A stretch of 64,000 nt of DNA from Mariniblastus sp. (GTDB lineage: Bacteria; Planctomycetota; Planctomycetia; Pirellulales; Pirellulaceae), in NCBI GenBank assembly GCA_029251085.1, contig JAQXDZ010000023.1, positions 1-64,000 of the forward strand. The letters run 5' to 3'. Of this stretch, positions 18,356-27,941 are shown piece by piece. How positions within the stretch are numbered: the stretch's first letter is position 1; each line of letters starts with the position of its first letter. Below the pieces are notes generated by a model. It saw nothing but the letters and a program-made list of their open reading frames with translations, was not told where the DNA came from and ran no database searches. A program made the translations under genes and the position numbers.

Positions 18356-18766
18356 TTAACTTGCTCTGCTGATTTTGGCTATTGGATTTTCGTGTTCGAG
18401 ACGCACGTTCCATGTTTCTTTGTCGAAATGAAGGATGGCTAATCGATTTTCTGCCGGTTGCACCCACTGATATCGCCCCGCTCGAACTCGCTTGACAATT
18501 CCGCGGTTATTGGAGACCGGGCCTTCGTAATCGAGGTAATGGATTCGATGATCGATAATTCTTTCTCCCGTTACCGTCTGGTTGATCGTCGGTAATTCAC
18601 TCATACGCCATGTCCAGAGTCTATTTTGAACTTCCAGCATGAGGTCCCAATGGTCGCTATTTCCAACCTGATGAAATAAAACGACGCATCGAGAGGTTGC
18701 GTCGTCGTTTTTGGCAGGAGGATTGGTAGGGGTATTCATGTCGAGTGTAAAATGGGAAGTTGTCAT
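18356..18766 (-). CDS. Stand-alone LigD-type 3'-phosphoesterase domain protein
   Basis: The 136-residue protein matches the phosphoesterase domain found at the N-terminus of bacterial LigD. It has 'VVLFHQVGNSDHWDLMLE', where His-x-Asp and Glu correspond to the metal site, and 'IDHRIHYLDYEGPV', where the second histidine falls. The usual Lys-His-Asp at the start of the first motif and the Arg between Asp and Glu are changed. LigD phosphoesterases trim 3' ends before end joining. Here no ligase or polymerase gene is adjacent. It is transcribed divergently from dus. An internal ATG (18739) is an alternative start. Confidence 0.8.
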   Translation of the reverse strand: MTTSHFTLDMNTPTNPPAKNDDATSRCVVLFHQVGNSDHWDLMLEVQNRLWTWRMSELPTINQTVTGERIIDHRIHYLDYEGPVSNNRGIVKRVRAGRYQWVQPAENRLAILHFDKETWNVRLEHENPIAKISRAS

Positions 18767-18830
18767 TTTTCCGGCGTGTTAGCATGCGTTAGCTATTGGC
18801 GCGGAGACCGATGTCTTTCAAGATTGAATT

Positions 18831-19886
18831 ATGGACGCTACGAATTCCCACGCACCGAAATTTGTTCTGCCGAACGTCAAGCCGATCTCCATTGGCAACG
18901 TTACGGTCGATCCACCGATTTTACAAGCGCCCATGGCGGGATTTACCAACTACGCTTTTCGGCAGATAGTCCGCGAATACGGCGGTTCAGGATTGATTGC
19001 GACCGAGATGGTCAATGCGCGTGGGTTTGTCTGGTTGGACGAGAACACGCCGGAGCACCCTGAGCGCCTTTGGGGCGTGCGGGACGAACCGCGTCCGTTG
19101 GCAGTGCAAATTTGGGATAACCAACCAGAAACCATGGCCAAAGTCGGCCGGCGACTGGTTGAGGATTACCAGGTCAGCATCGTCGATATTAACTTTGGTT
19201 GTCCAGTTAAGCAGGTAACTGAAAAAGCCAAAAGCGGGAGTTATCTCCTCCGCACGCCAGATAAAATGGGTGAGATCATTTCCGAAGTCGTCAAAGCATG
19301 CGCTCCAACTCCGGTGACTGCCAAAATTCGTTTGGGTTGCACGCGGGATAATATAAACGCCATCGATGTGGCTCAGGTGGTGGAGGGGTCGGGTGCGGCT
19401 GCGTTGACGGTACACGGACGAACTGCACAGGATATGTTTAGGGGGCATTCGGATTGGGATCGGATTTCTGAAATTCGACCCTATCTGAAAAAAATTCCTT
19501 TGATAGGAAATGGCGATCTCGACAGTCCTGAAAAAGTATTGCATGCGTTTCAGAATTACGATGTCGATGGTGTAATGATCGCGAGAGCCTGTCTTGGTAG
19601 GCCATGGCTCTTTGCTCAATGCAAGGCAGCGTTGCTAGGTGAACCCGTTCCTCCGGATCCCTCATTGGCTGAACAGAAAACATGCCTGTTGCACCATTTC
19701 GATCTAATTGTGCAGAGATTCGGGGAAAGCAAGGGAGCGCAACTAATGCGAAGATACGCGTGTTGTTACGCACAGGGGCGATTTGGCGCCCGTCATTTTC
19801 GTACGCATGTAGCAAAGGTAAGTACCGCTGAGGAATTTTATGCGGTGGTCGAAGAATATTTTCCGGTCGATAAAGTTGACGTGTAA
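18831..19886 (+). CDS. dus: tRNA-dihydrouridine synthase
   Basis: The 351-residue protein has the FMN-binding Dus barrel: 'ILQAPMAGFTNYAFR' near residue 29, 'VDINFGCPVKQVT' with the catalytic cysteine near 125, 'ALTVHGRTAQDM', and 'IPLIGNGDLDSPE' followed by 'GVMIARACLGRPWLF'. It reduces specific uridines of tRNA. The sequence is nearest to the DusB type by eye, but the subtype is not certain. It stands alone between the divergent LigD-like gene and mch, 115 bases downstream. Confidence 0.95.
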   Translation: MDATNSHAPKFVLPNVKPISIGNVTVDPPILQAPMAGFTNYAFRQIVREYGGSGLIATEMVNARGFVWLDENTPEHPERLWGVRDEPRPLAVQIWDNQPETMAKVGRRLVEDYQVSIVDINFGCPVKQVTEKAKSGSYLLRTPDKMGEIISEVVKACAPTPVTAKIRLGCTRDNINAIDVAQVVEGSGAAALTVHGRTAQDMFRGHSDWDRISEIRPYLKKIPLIGNGDLDSPEKVLHAFQNYDVDGVMIARACLGRPWLFAQCKAALLGEPVPPDPSLAEQKTCLLHHFDLIVQRFGESKGAQLMRRYACCYAQGRFGARHFRTHVAKVSTAEEFYAVVEEYFPVDKVDV

Positions 19887-20000
19887 ACGATAGGTTGCTG
19901 GACTGATTGGGTAGCGTGTTGGCTCTGGATCTGGCGTTGCCGAAGGATGCCTTACTTTTGGCGGTTTCAGGTTTTTATAAATTGTTTGTTGGGATTTAAA

Positions 20001-20948
20001 ATGGCTCACCAGCCGAATCAATTGGCTCATCAGTTATTCGAAATGGCAATCGCGAATCGCGATGCGTTGGAAATTAACTTGGATTCTGTGGGCGATGTTC
20101 GTGTTCTGGATTTTGCAGTTGGGCGAGCGGGTAGTTTGGAAGCCGGAGTTCTTCTGGGTCAGATTTGCATGGGAGGTTTGGCTCAGATTGCCGTATGCGA
20201 TGGGGATGGCACGCTGGGTCTTAAGTCCGTAGAGGTTTCCACTGATGAGCCGTTGTTGGCTTGTATTGGTTCTCAGTACGCCGGCTGGCCGATCTCGTGC
20301 GGAGATTATTTTGCGATGGGAAGCGGTCCATTTCGAATGCTGCGAGGCGAAGAAGAAGTGTTGGCGACTTATGAACTTTCGACTGCACCGCAGCAGGCGG
20401 TGGGAGTTTTGGAGTCAAATCAATTGCCGTCAAATGAAACACTTGAGCAAATGGCGGCAGCGTGCGGGATCGAGATGAGTCTCCTAAACGTCTGCGTCGC
20501 GAGGACAGCGAGTTGGCCCGGGGCGGTTCAGGTGGTGGCAAGATCCATTGAAGTAGCGATGCACAAACTGAACGAACTGCAGTTTGACTTGAGAACAATC
20601 TGTTCTGCAGTTGGCAAGGCTCCGCTTCCTCCGCTGGCGGGAGACGACATGACTGCCTTGGGTTGGACCAACGATGCCATTTTGTACGGTGGGCGAGTGG
20701 AGCTTGTCGTTGACACCTCCGACGAAGCGGTCAACGAAGTGATAGATCAGTTACCAAGTTGTAGCTCTTCAGAATTTGGTTCACCATTTTTAGATATTTT
20801 CGAGCGTTATCACAAAGATTTCTACAAAATCGACAAGCTGTTGTTTAGTCCGGCCAGTGTAAGAATTGAAAATCAGGCAACAGGGACGGCTTGGGATGTT
20901 GGTGAAATTAGAAACGACATTCTACGGCATTCCTTTGGAATCGAGTAA
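20001..20948 (+). CDS. mch: Methenyltetrahydromethanopterin cyclohydrolase
   Basis: I chose the ATG at 20001. An upstream ATG at 19947 would add an unlikely hydrophobic leader. The 315-residue protein carries the Mch hallmarks 'CMGGLAQIAV', 'YAGWPISCGDYFAMGSGPFRML', 'SWPGAVQVVARSIEVAMHKL' and 'DAILYGGRVELVVDT'. It interconverts methenyl- and formyl-tetrahydromethanopterin in the C1 pathway shared by methanogens, methylotrophic proteobacteria and planctomycetes. A RimK-like ligase gene follows after 3 bases. Other pathway genes (fae, mtdB, fhc) are not in the window. Confidence 0.95.
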   Translation: MAHQPNQLAHQLFEMAIANRDALEINLDSVGDVRVLDFAVGRAGSLEAGVLLGQICMGGLAQIAVCDGDGTLGLKSVEVSTDEPLLACIGSQYAGWPISCGDYFAMGSGPFRMLRGEEEVLATYELSTAPQQAVGVLESNQLPSNETLEQMAAACGIEMSLLNVCVARTASWPGAVQVVARSIEVAMHKLNELQFDLRTICSAVGKAPLPPLAGDDMTALGWTNDAILYGGRVELVVDTSDEAVNEVIDQLPSCSSSEFGSPFLDIFERYHKDFYKIDKLLFSPASVRIENQATGTAWDVGEIRNDILRHSFGIE

Positions 20949-20951
20949 ACG

Positions 20952-21818
20952 ATGCGGATCGTTGTTTTATCCAATCCAGACAGTTGGTATTTTTTGGATT
21001 TAGTGCGCGCCGGTGGAACGCGCCACGATATTGTCGCTATGTCATTCGAAACGCTTGCTGCTTCCCTTGGGCCAAATTCACATTTCAGTCTTGAGGCAGA
21101 ATGTGTGATCGCGAGAACCATGCCAGCGGGTTCACTGGAGCAGATTGTGTTTCGGATGGACTGCTTAGGCCAGTTAGAAGCGGCAGGTGTGTTGTTAGTC
21201 AATTCGCCACGCGCCATTGAGACGGCGGTTGATAAATACCTTTCGCTCGCATTGCTTCAACGAGCGGGGACGCCTGTTCCGGCGACCTTTGTCGCTCAGG
21301 ATCTATCAACAGCGATGAAAGGATTTCACGAGCTGGGTGAAGATGTCGTTGTTAAACCAATTTTTGGTAGCCTCGGTCGCGGCCTCGTTCGTTTGCAGGC
21401 AGTGGATCAGGCGGCGGACTACTTTAGGGAATTAGCTGATGGCCAACGCGTGATTTATCAGCAAAAATTTATAGCGCACGCAGGTTACGACGTCCGTTTG
21501 TTGGTTTTGGGAGATCGCGTGTGGGGGATGAAACGTAAGAATCCCCATCATTGGATCACAAATATCAGCCAAGGTGGGATTGGTGAAGTTTATCAAGTTG
21601 GACAAAGGGAGAGAGAGTTGGCATTGGCGGCCTCTGCCGCAGTTGGAGCACATTTTGCGGGCGTTGACTTAATAACCGATGCAAAAACTGGTGAGCAGTT
21701 CGTCTTAGAAGTTAATGCAGTGCCTGGCTGGAGGGCGATCGCAGACGTGGTCGGGGTTGATATTGCAGGGGAACTGGTTTCAGAAATTGAGTATCTGCAC
21801 AGATCCCTCAATCGGTAA
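20952..21818 (+). CDS. RimK-family ATP-grasp ligase, probable methanopterin cofactor gene
   Basis: The 288-residue protein has the ATP-grasp core: 'PRAIETAVDKYLSLALLQ' near residue 85, 'DVVVKPIFGSLGRGLVRL' near 133, 'YDVRLLVLGDRVWGMKR' near 180 and 'FVLEVNAVPGW' near 253 with the metal-binding Glu and Asn. Such enzymes join a carboxylate to an amine, often glutamate. It starts 3 bases after mch. RimK-like genes sit in the methanopterin clusters of methylotrophs, so a role in building the cofactor's side chain is likely. The exact substrate cannot be read from the sequence. Confidence 0.85.
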   Translation: MRIVVLSNPDSWYFLDLVRAGGTRHDIVAMSFETLAASLGPNSHFSLEAECVIARTMPAGSLEQIVFRMDCLGQLEAAGVLLVNSPRAIETAVDKYLSLALLQRAGTPVPATFVAQDLSTAMKGFHELGEDVVVKPIFGSLGRGLVRLQAVDQAADYFRELADGQRVIYQQKFIAHAGYDVRLLVLGDRVWGMKRKNPHHWITNISQGGIGEVYQVGQRERELALAASAAVGAHFAGVDLITDAKTGEQFVLEVNAVPGWRAIADVVGVDIAGELVSEIEYLHRSLNR

Positions 21819-21890
21819 AGATTCTCAGGCGATTAATTCAGTGTTGGAAGTGAAGGTAGAGTGGGCGGGGTAAGTTCGCAACGCAATGGT

Positions 21891-23609
21891 TCACAAGCCA
21901 ATTTCTTGTTTTGCCCAACCTCGCAGTTGTTCTCTAAATATTTTTGAATTGTGACGGATGTCGACAGGTAATGATTGATGAAGAAGGAAGTCATTGATCG
22001 TGTTGGTTTGCCAAAACTTTCCAGCAAGAGACTTGATTTCTGCAAGCAGCCGCGCTTCGTTTGTTTTTGAGGTTGGCCAGTGATCTGGGTTGGGTTCGCA
22101 GATCATGACGGGCCGTTGTTTTCCAGCTACGCCTATGCCAACTAAGGCACTGCGGTAAATTTGTGGGTGGGTATTAATGATGGCTTCACACGGAATGGTG
22201 AACATCGTGTGCTGGGAAGTTTGAACTCGATGTGTTTTTCTACCGCAGAACCAAAACCGATCTTGTTCGTCGAAGTACCCCAGGTCTCCCATGCGATGCC
22301 AAAAGGAATCACCGTCGGATATTTTATGATTGGCGTTGGCGTCTGTCCGCGTTACATATTGGTCCGAAACCACCGGCCCCCGGACCATAAGTTCACCGAC
22401 CAACCCTTGTTCGAGTGGAACGGTATCGCAGATGTCTTGAATTGGATTATCGTCGATGGCGATTATCCGCCAGTCGATTTTTGGAAAACGTTTGCCAACA
22501 CAGGTTCCTTCGCCGCGTTCGGTCCGGTCAGCCGTTTCTCCCAAGACGACGGATCCGGAGTTGCAAGCGATGGGGAGCGACTCGGTTGCGCCGTAGGGCG
22601 TGAAAGTATCGCCACTTGGTGAAATAATTTGTTTGATTTTTCTTAGAGTCGGCGGAGGGACGGGAGCACCTGCGCTTAGGATTCGTTCGATCGTCGGAAG
22701 TCGTTTCGAATGTTTAACGCAATAATTGGCGACTGTGTTCCAAAGCGCAGGAGAGCCGAATGATTGATTTGCCTGGAATTGCTCGACGGCGTCGATGATG
22801 TTGGGGGGGTAAACATCCGCAGGGCGCGTGGGATCCATCTGAGGGAAAACTGTCGTGGTTCCCATGGCGATATTGAACAGAGCAAAGAGTGGGAAACCGG
22901 AGACGTCGGTGCCGCCGGGCATCAGCCGAAAGTAATTCGCAATTTGTTCACACTGTTCAATGAAAATTTGATGACGGTAGAGGACGCCTTTAGGAGGTCC
23001 TGTGCTTCCAGTCGTGAAGATGATGGCAGCGGGATCACTGCGTTTCAGTTTGACCCACGGTGGAGTCGTGTTGTCAGTTTTCTTAAAAAAACGACTGGCA
23101 CTTTTGCATCCGGGGAAGAAACCTTTGATAGCGACGTTGTATTTACACTTTGGGAATTTGGGGAAAAACACTGATCTAGCTAGGTGGGCCAGAGGAATGC
23201 CAAGCATCCCTTCGGGTTGGGCGTCCGACAGGCACTGGATCATGTTTTTGCGGCCCATGCCCGGGTCAATTAAAATCGTGACTACCCCTGATTTGAACAA
23301 ACCAAAAACCGAGGCAACGAAATCGATGCCCGGAGGAACCATGAGTGCAATTCGCATCCCAGGTTTAACTCCCATTTCGATTAATCCATTGGTAATTTGG
23401 TTACTTTTCCGTTCCAGTTCGGCGAAAGTAATGGATTCGTATTCGAGTGATTCTCCTGCAGCAACTCGTTGAGGTTGTCCTTTGCGGGGGCAGGCGACGG
23501 CAATCGCATTGGGCATGGATTCGGCCATTTCCGTCAGCGAATAGCCAATGTTCTGGAGACTATCCAAGGACAGGGGATGAAACTCAGCCAAAGGGGGGTT
23601 GGTTGTCAT
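21891..23609 (-). CDS. OleC-like AMP-forming ligase (beta-lactone synthetase family)
   Basis: The 572-residue protein belongs to the acyl-adenylating enzymes: the P-loop 'IIFTTGSTGPPKGVLYRH' near residue 200, 'PYGATESLP' near 345 and 'GDLGYFDEQDRFWFCGRK' near 450. The blocks 'IDPGMGRKNMIQCL' and 'GIPLAHLARSVFFP' are typical of OleC, which closes beta-hydroxy acids to beta-lactones in long-chain olefin synthesis. The oleA, oleB and oleD partners are absent from the window. A plain fatty acyl-CoA ligase is the alternative. Confidence 0.82.
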   Translation of the reverse strand: MTTNPPLAEFHPLSLDSLQNIGYSLTEMAESMPNAIAVACPRKGQPQRVAAGESLEYESITFAELERKSNQITNGLIEMGVKPGMRIALMVPPGIDFVASVFGLFKSGVVTILIDPGMGRKNMIQCLSDAQPEGMLGIPLAHLARSVFFPKFPKCKYNVAIKGFFPGCKSASRFFKKTDNTTPPWVKLKRSDPAAIIFTTGSTGPPKGVLYRHQIFIEQCEQIANYFRLMPGGTDVSGFPLFALFNIAMGTTTVFPQMDPTRPADVYPPNIIDAVEQFQANQSFGSPALWNTVANYCVKHSKRLPTIERILSAGAPVPPPTLRKIKQIISPSGDTFTPYGATESLPIACNSGSVVLGETADRTERGEGTCVGKRFPKIDWRIIAIDDNPIQDICDTVPLEQGLVGELMVRGPVVSDQYVTRTDANANHKISDGDSFWHRMGDLGYFDEQDRFWFCGRKTHRVQTSQHTMFTIPCEAIINTHPQIYRSALVGIGVAGKQRPVMICEPNPDHWPTSKTNEARLLAEIKSLAGKFWQTNTINDFLLHQSLPVDIRHNSKIFREQLRGWAKQEIGL

Positions 23610-23869
23610 TACTTCCGAAGTAGGTTCTTGAGAGTTTATGTGCGTTGTTCCGATTGCAGTTCGTCACACCCTAATTGTATGGCAAAACTGGGGGCATAGG
23701 CTTTCGGCAGGCTTTAAATTCACGTAAATTATAAGCTCCGAAAACGTTTAAAAAGTCAATTATCTTTTGGCCCGCGAGACTCGTGAGCTTAGAGCAATTG
23801 ACAGAAAATAATTCACTTGTGTTTGACACATCGTACCATCGGCATGTCAAACCTGCGTTGGAACATTAT

Positions 23870-26020
23870 ATGGATATTGACATTTATCAGCAGTGCCCCT
23901 GCCACGCCGAAAAGAAAATTAAATTCTGCTGCGGCAAGGACGTGATTGGCGATTTGAACGAAGTTCTTGCCAAGAACAAGTCCGGGCAATCGACTGCGGC
24001 ACTCGATCAAATTGACCGGGCGATAAAGAAATCTGGGCCCAAAGATTGTCTGTTAACGATTCAGACACACATCCTCATCACCAATGGTGAGATTGAAAAA
24101 GCTCGTGAATCTAACGAACTTTTTTTGAAAACAAATCCTAAGCATTCCACAGGCTTGCACCATCGAGCGCTTATCTTTCTTGCCGAAGGAAAAACGGACG
24201 AAGCTGTCGAGGCGCTGCAGGATGCCATGGACGCAATTACGGGAAATGAAATTCCGATTTCTCTTGCTAATGCTTTTCGGATGGTGGGTGTCGCCCTTTT
24301 CAGTGAAGGGAAAACGATGGCAGGCCGTGCGCATTTGAAGTATGCGATGGTGCTCAAAAACGAATCCGATCCTGAAATTGGACGAATGTTGCAGGAGTCT
24401 CTGGCAGCCCCGTCAACTCCTCTCGTGTTAAAGCAGGAGTTTCCACTTGCACCGGTTCCCGAAGGTGCAGAGTGGGAAAAACGTTATGTCAACACGTTTC
24501 GAGCATTGGATCGCGGTCAATTTCGTAAAGGGCTGAAGTTTTTAAATAAGATTGATTCTGAATTTCCAGATTTGCCAATCATTGCACGCGGCATTGCGAT
24601 CGTGAATTCTTATCTTGGTCGAATTGATGATCAGGTTGAGGCATGGCGTCGTTACAGTCGACTCGAAGGCGTTTCGGTTCTTGAGGGAACCGAAGCTGAG
24701 GCGATAGCTCAGCTGTTTGACACCAAAGCCCTGGCGGCAACCGTTGCGATTGTTCGTCACACTTACGAGGTGGACGGAGTAGAACTGGTAAGCGAACTTG
24801 CGTTGTCAAATTCACGACTTGCCAATTCGGAACCGATGCCGGCTGATCCGTTCGATGAGGGCCCCGCACCCCGTGTGAATTTCTTGATCTTAGATCGCGA
24901 TGCCGTTACTGATGCTGCTGAGTTGACTTTGGAAAACGTGCCAAGTGTGATCGGTGAGCTTCTCGTGTTCGGGAAACAGACAGACCGAGGTGCTCGTCTG
25001 GAAGTCATTACAGCGAAGGATTCTCGGTTAGAAAAAGTTAACTTGTTTATTACGGAGTTGTTCGGTGAATCGATCTCGGGCGACGTGGCTGAGCAGACGA
25101 TTGGCGAATCGACTGCTATGAGTGAATTGCTTGAGTGGCGTTGGCATTTGCCGGAAGGCGTCACTCGAAAGCAGCATTCAGAAATGGTGGAAGCCCATCG
25201 AGAGCATTTAATGGTTGATGAATGGCCCAAGCTCGAATTCAAAATTCTGGGCGATCGATCAGCGGAAGACGCGAAGGGGGATCCGGAGGTTGAATTGGCG
25301 CTGCGGGCATTGGTGCTGATGTTGGAGAACGCTTCGCAGGGGCAAGGTTTCAATGATGGTCTCGGCCTTAAGATGCGTGAAAAACTGGGGTTGTCTGAAT
25401 ACGACCGCATTACCCCCGAGGGTGACCTGTTAACGGGCTCACCTATTCTCCAGCAGTATCTAGATTTTGGTGGCCTGTCCGAAGCGCAGTTAATGTCGGT
25501 TCAGCACTCCGCGATGGGAGTTGGTAATGTACGGGTGTTAAAGCAGTTGGTCAGGGAAGTTTTGTCACGGCCGGACATGGAGTCAATGCCGCGGGATGTT
25601 AGCTATTCGATGATGGCTCATTTTGCTGATGACGATACCGAAGCCTTGGAGTTTTTGGAGAAAGCAAAGGAAGAGGCTCGGAAGTCGGGTAGATCAGTCG
25701 GAATCTACTTCGTTCAAGAATTTGAATTCAAATTAATGCGTGGCATGACTGACCAAATCACTGAACTACTTCAAACGATTCAAATGAATCATCTGAATGA
25801 GCCAGAGGTGGAGTATCAGTTGGTAAGGGTTCTCGATCGCTTTGGGATTGGCCCAGATCGCGGTCCCATTCGGGGAGCCCCGGAGGCCGCGCCGGCTGAA
25901 CCAAACCAGGGCGGAATCTGGACTCCGGATCAAGGAGGAGCGTCGCAACCTGAGCCTGCCGCAAATGCAGACAGCGCGGGCGGCGGTGAAGAATCATCAG
26001 GATTGTGGATCCCCGATTAA
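23870..26020 (+). CDS. SEC-C motif and TPR-like repeat protein
   Basis: I place the start at the ATG 23870, so that the zinc motif is at the very N-terminus. A GTG at 23783 in the same frame would add 29 residues and cannot be excluded. Residues 9-21 are a SEC-C metal-binding motif (Cys-Pro-Cys, eight residues, Cys-Cys). Next come degenerate TPR-like helical pairs ('RALIFLAEGKTDEAVEAL', 'AFRMVGVALFSEGKTMAGRA'). The central 350 residues are not recognised, and the C-terminus is Pro/Gly/Glu-rich with the short repeat 'GGIWTPD/SGLWIPD'. SEC-C motifs bind zinc and often contact the ribosome or SecB. A cytoplasmic adaptor role is inferred. Confidence 0.82.
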   Translation: MDIDIYQQCPCHAEKKIKFCCGKDVIGDLNEVLAKNKSGQSTAALDQIDRAIKKSGPKDCLLTIQTHILITNGEIEKARESNELFLKTNPKHSTGLHHRALIFLAEGKTDEAVEALQDAMDAITGNEIPISLANAFRMVGVALFSEGKTMAGRAHLKYAMVLKNESDPEIGRMLQESLAAPSTPLVLKQEFPLAPVPEGAEWEKRYVNTFRALDRGQFRKGLKFLNKIDSEFPDLPIIARGIAIVNSYLGRIDDQVEAWRRYSRLEGVSVLEGTEAEAIAQLFDTKALAATVAIVRHTYEVDGVELVSELALSNSRLANSEPMPADPFDEGPAPRVNFLILDRDAVTDAAELTLENVPSVIGELLVFGKQTDRGARLEVITAKDSRLEKVNLFITELFGESISGDVAEQTIGESTAMSELLEWRWHLPEGVTRKQHSEMVEAHREHLMVDEWPKLEFKILGDRSAEDAKGDPEVELALRALVLMLENASQGQGFNDGLGLKMREKLGLSEYDRITPEGDLLTGSPILQQYLDFGGLSEAQLMSVQHSAMGVGNVRVLKQLVREVLSRPDMESMPRDVSYSMMAHFADDDTEALEFLEKAKEEARKSGRSVGIYFVQEFEFKLMRGMTDQITELLQTIQMNHLNEPEVEYQLVRVLDRFGIGPDRGPIRGAPEAAPAEPNQGGIWTPDQGGASQPEPAANADSAGGGEESSGLWIPD

Positions 26021-26204
26021 TGGTCGAGTGGCGAAACAGCTGTCCGGTGTGGTGTTCTTTGACCAGTGATTTGTTGATTGAACGTTTGGGCTGAGACAGT
26101 TATTCCGAGTCGCGATCCTGAGTGTGGGGAACGCTTTGGGTCGGGAGCGAGAAGCCAGAGGCGAGTTCGCGAAGAGTTAGAATTAATCGACGGAGAGAAC
26201 CGAA

Positions 26205-27269
26205 GTGCCAAAATACATTGTCAGATACGGGATCATGCGAAGCATTGGCGTCATGGCTTCACGTAATGACATAGTGTACCGGCGCAGCATGGAAGTAATT
26301 GTTCGAACGGATCGAGGGATTGAAGTAGGGCAAGTTTTATGTGAGGCGACGGAGGATGCGTTGTCTCATTTGGATCAACCTGCGACGGGGCATGTGATTC
26401 GCGAAGTTTCCAACGATGACGTCGTGTCGATCGACGGAATTGATGGGGATCGGAAAAAGAAGCTTGCCGTCTGTCAGAAACATATCGAAGCACTCCAGCT
26501 TGATATGAAGCTCATCGATGTGGAGCAGTTGTTTGGTGGCGAGCGCCTCGTTGTGTTTTATTTGTCCGAAGATCGGGTCGATTTTCGGGAACTTGTCAAA
26601 CTTCTTGCGAGTGAGTTTCAAACCCGAATCGAGATGCGCCAGATTGGTGTCCGCGATGAAGCAAAGTTGCTTGCTGATTATGGAGATTGCGGTAAACCGG
26701 TTTGCTGTAACAGCCATTTGATTCAGATGCCTCCGGTATCGATGAAAATGGCAAAATTGCAAAAGGCCACGCTGGATCCAACGAAGATATCTGGGCGATG
26801 CGGGCGATTGAAATGTTGTCTGCGGTACGAGTTCGACACCTATGAGAGAATCCAGAAACAGCTGCCTCGGGTCGGGGCACAGATTGTGACGCGAGACGGC
26901 AAAGGCAAGGTTCTCAATCAGCAGATCATTTCTGAGCAATTGTTGGTCGAAATGGAAGATCATCGCCGGGTCGTGATCGACGCAAGTGACGTGCTCACTG
27001 TGATTAAAAAATCAGCCAAAACATCCAGTGCTGTTGGTGGGAAAGCCAAGCAGGGAACGAAGCAAGTTGCAAATCAAGAAAGCGGTGATTCCGCTCCAAA
27101 AAATAAGACTGCAGGAACTGAAAAGAAGAAAAATACCAAGCGAAACGTGACTGAAGAAGGATCGGCTGACGCGAAAACTGGTAAGCCGCCACGCGGAAAG
27201 AGGCGCCAACGAAAACGTGGCGGAAGAAATAAGAAGCCGCAAGGGGGCGGTGGCGAGGGAGAGAATTAA
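26205..27269 (+). CDS. PSP1-domain protein (RicT/YaaT-like) with lysine-rich tail
   Basis: The 354-residue protein starts at GTG ('MPKYIVRYG', as homologues do). Residues 1-240 are a PSP1 domain: 'VIVRTDRGIEVGQVL', 'VFYLSEDRVDFRELVKLLAS', and the cysteine blocks 'YGDCGKPVCCNSHL' (about 164) and 'SGRCGRLKCCLRYE' (about 200), which in RicT help hold iron-sulfur clusters. In B. subtilis RicT acts with RicA and RicF on RNA processing. The last 90 residues are Lys/Arg-rich and low complexity, fit for RNA binding. No RicA or RicF gene is nearby. Confidence 0.92.
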   Translation: MPKYIVRYGIMRSIGVMASRNDIVYRRSMEVIVRTDRGIEVGQVLCEATEDALSHLDQPATGHVIREVSNDDVVSIDGIDGDRKKKLAVCQKHIEALQLDMKLIDVEQLFGGERLVVFYLSEDRVDFRELVKLLASEFQTRIEMRQIGVRDEAKLLADYGDCGKPVCCNSHLIQMPPVSMKMAKLQKATLDPTKISGRCGRLKCCLRYEFDTYERIQKQLPRVGAQIVTRDGKGKVLNQQIISEQLLVEMEDHRRVVIDASDVLTVIKKSAKTSSAVGGKAKQGTKQVANQESGDSAPKNKTAGTEKKKNTKRNVTEEGSADAKTGKPPRGKRRQRKRGGRNKKPQGGGGEGEN

Positions 27270-27396
27270 GAGATTCGAGTTGGTTTCTATGTGATTCACG
27301 ATAAGATGTTATGCCGCGGGGCGTTTAGAAAATGCTTTCAATTCCAATTCGCCAGTTTGCAGCGAACGAAGTTTTTACTTTAATTTCAGGCCCATC

Positions 27397-27846
27397 ATGA
27401 ATGATGAAGACTTATACATTTGTGAGATTCTAGAGAATGACGACCGCTATCCGAGTACGGCCTACTATTTTATTCGGGACGCGTTAGCGTTTGCGGCGGA
27501 CTCAATGGAGCTAAACGAGTGCTCGCAGGACGAATCGAGTGCTGACATCGAGTCGGAATTATTTGGCTGGACGAAAGAGCGGCACCTCACTGGGCAGCAG
27601 TTTTGTGAGGCGATTCGTCTTTATGCACTCAATCAGTATGGCTACATGGCCAAAGTCGTATTGAAATCATGGGGAGTCGATAGTACTCGCTGTTTTGGTG
27701 ACATGGTCTACAACATGATTTCGGTAGGGATGTTTAAAAAATCGAGTCGCGATGAGCAGGCTCATTTTGATGATGTCTATGATTTTGAGGATGTGTTCGA
27801 GGTCGAATTTGAAATGGGTGGGGCGGTTAGTCCTAGACGATCATAG
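27397..27846 (+). CDS. Minf_1886 family protein
   Basis: The 149-residue acidic protein has the family's recognisable blocks: 'YYFIRDALAFA' near residue 24, 'HLTGQQFCEAIRLYALNQYG' near 66, 'VLKSWGVDSTRCFGDMVYNMI' near 90 and 'DVYDFEDVFEVEFE' at the end. The family is common in planctomycetes and verrucomicrobia and has no assigned function. No membrane segment or signal peptide is seen. Confidence 0.88.
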   Translation: MNDEDLYICEILENDDRYPSTAYYFIRDALAFAADSMELNECSQDESSADIESELFGWTKERHLTGQQFCEAIRLYALNQYGYMAKVVLKSWGVDSTRCFGDMVYNMISVGMFKKSSRDEQAHFDDVYDFEDVFEVEFEMGGAVSPRRS

Positions 27847-27941
27847 ACGTTGATAAAGTTGTTGTTGCGTACGGGGGCTCGGTTTTTTCAATCGAAACTC
27901 CAATTGTTTGATAGTTTGATTTTGTTAGAAGACAGTTGAAA

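Noticed and set aside
18987..19619. 210-codon minus-strand frame inside dus
   Set aside because: It is opposite strongly conserved Dus motifs and has no domain of its own.
24763..25410. 215-codon minus-strand frame inside the SEC-C/TPR gene
   Set aside because: The product is Ser/Arg-rich low complexity, as expected of a shadow frame.
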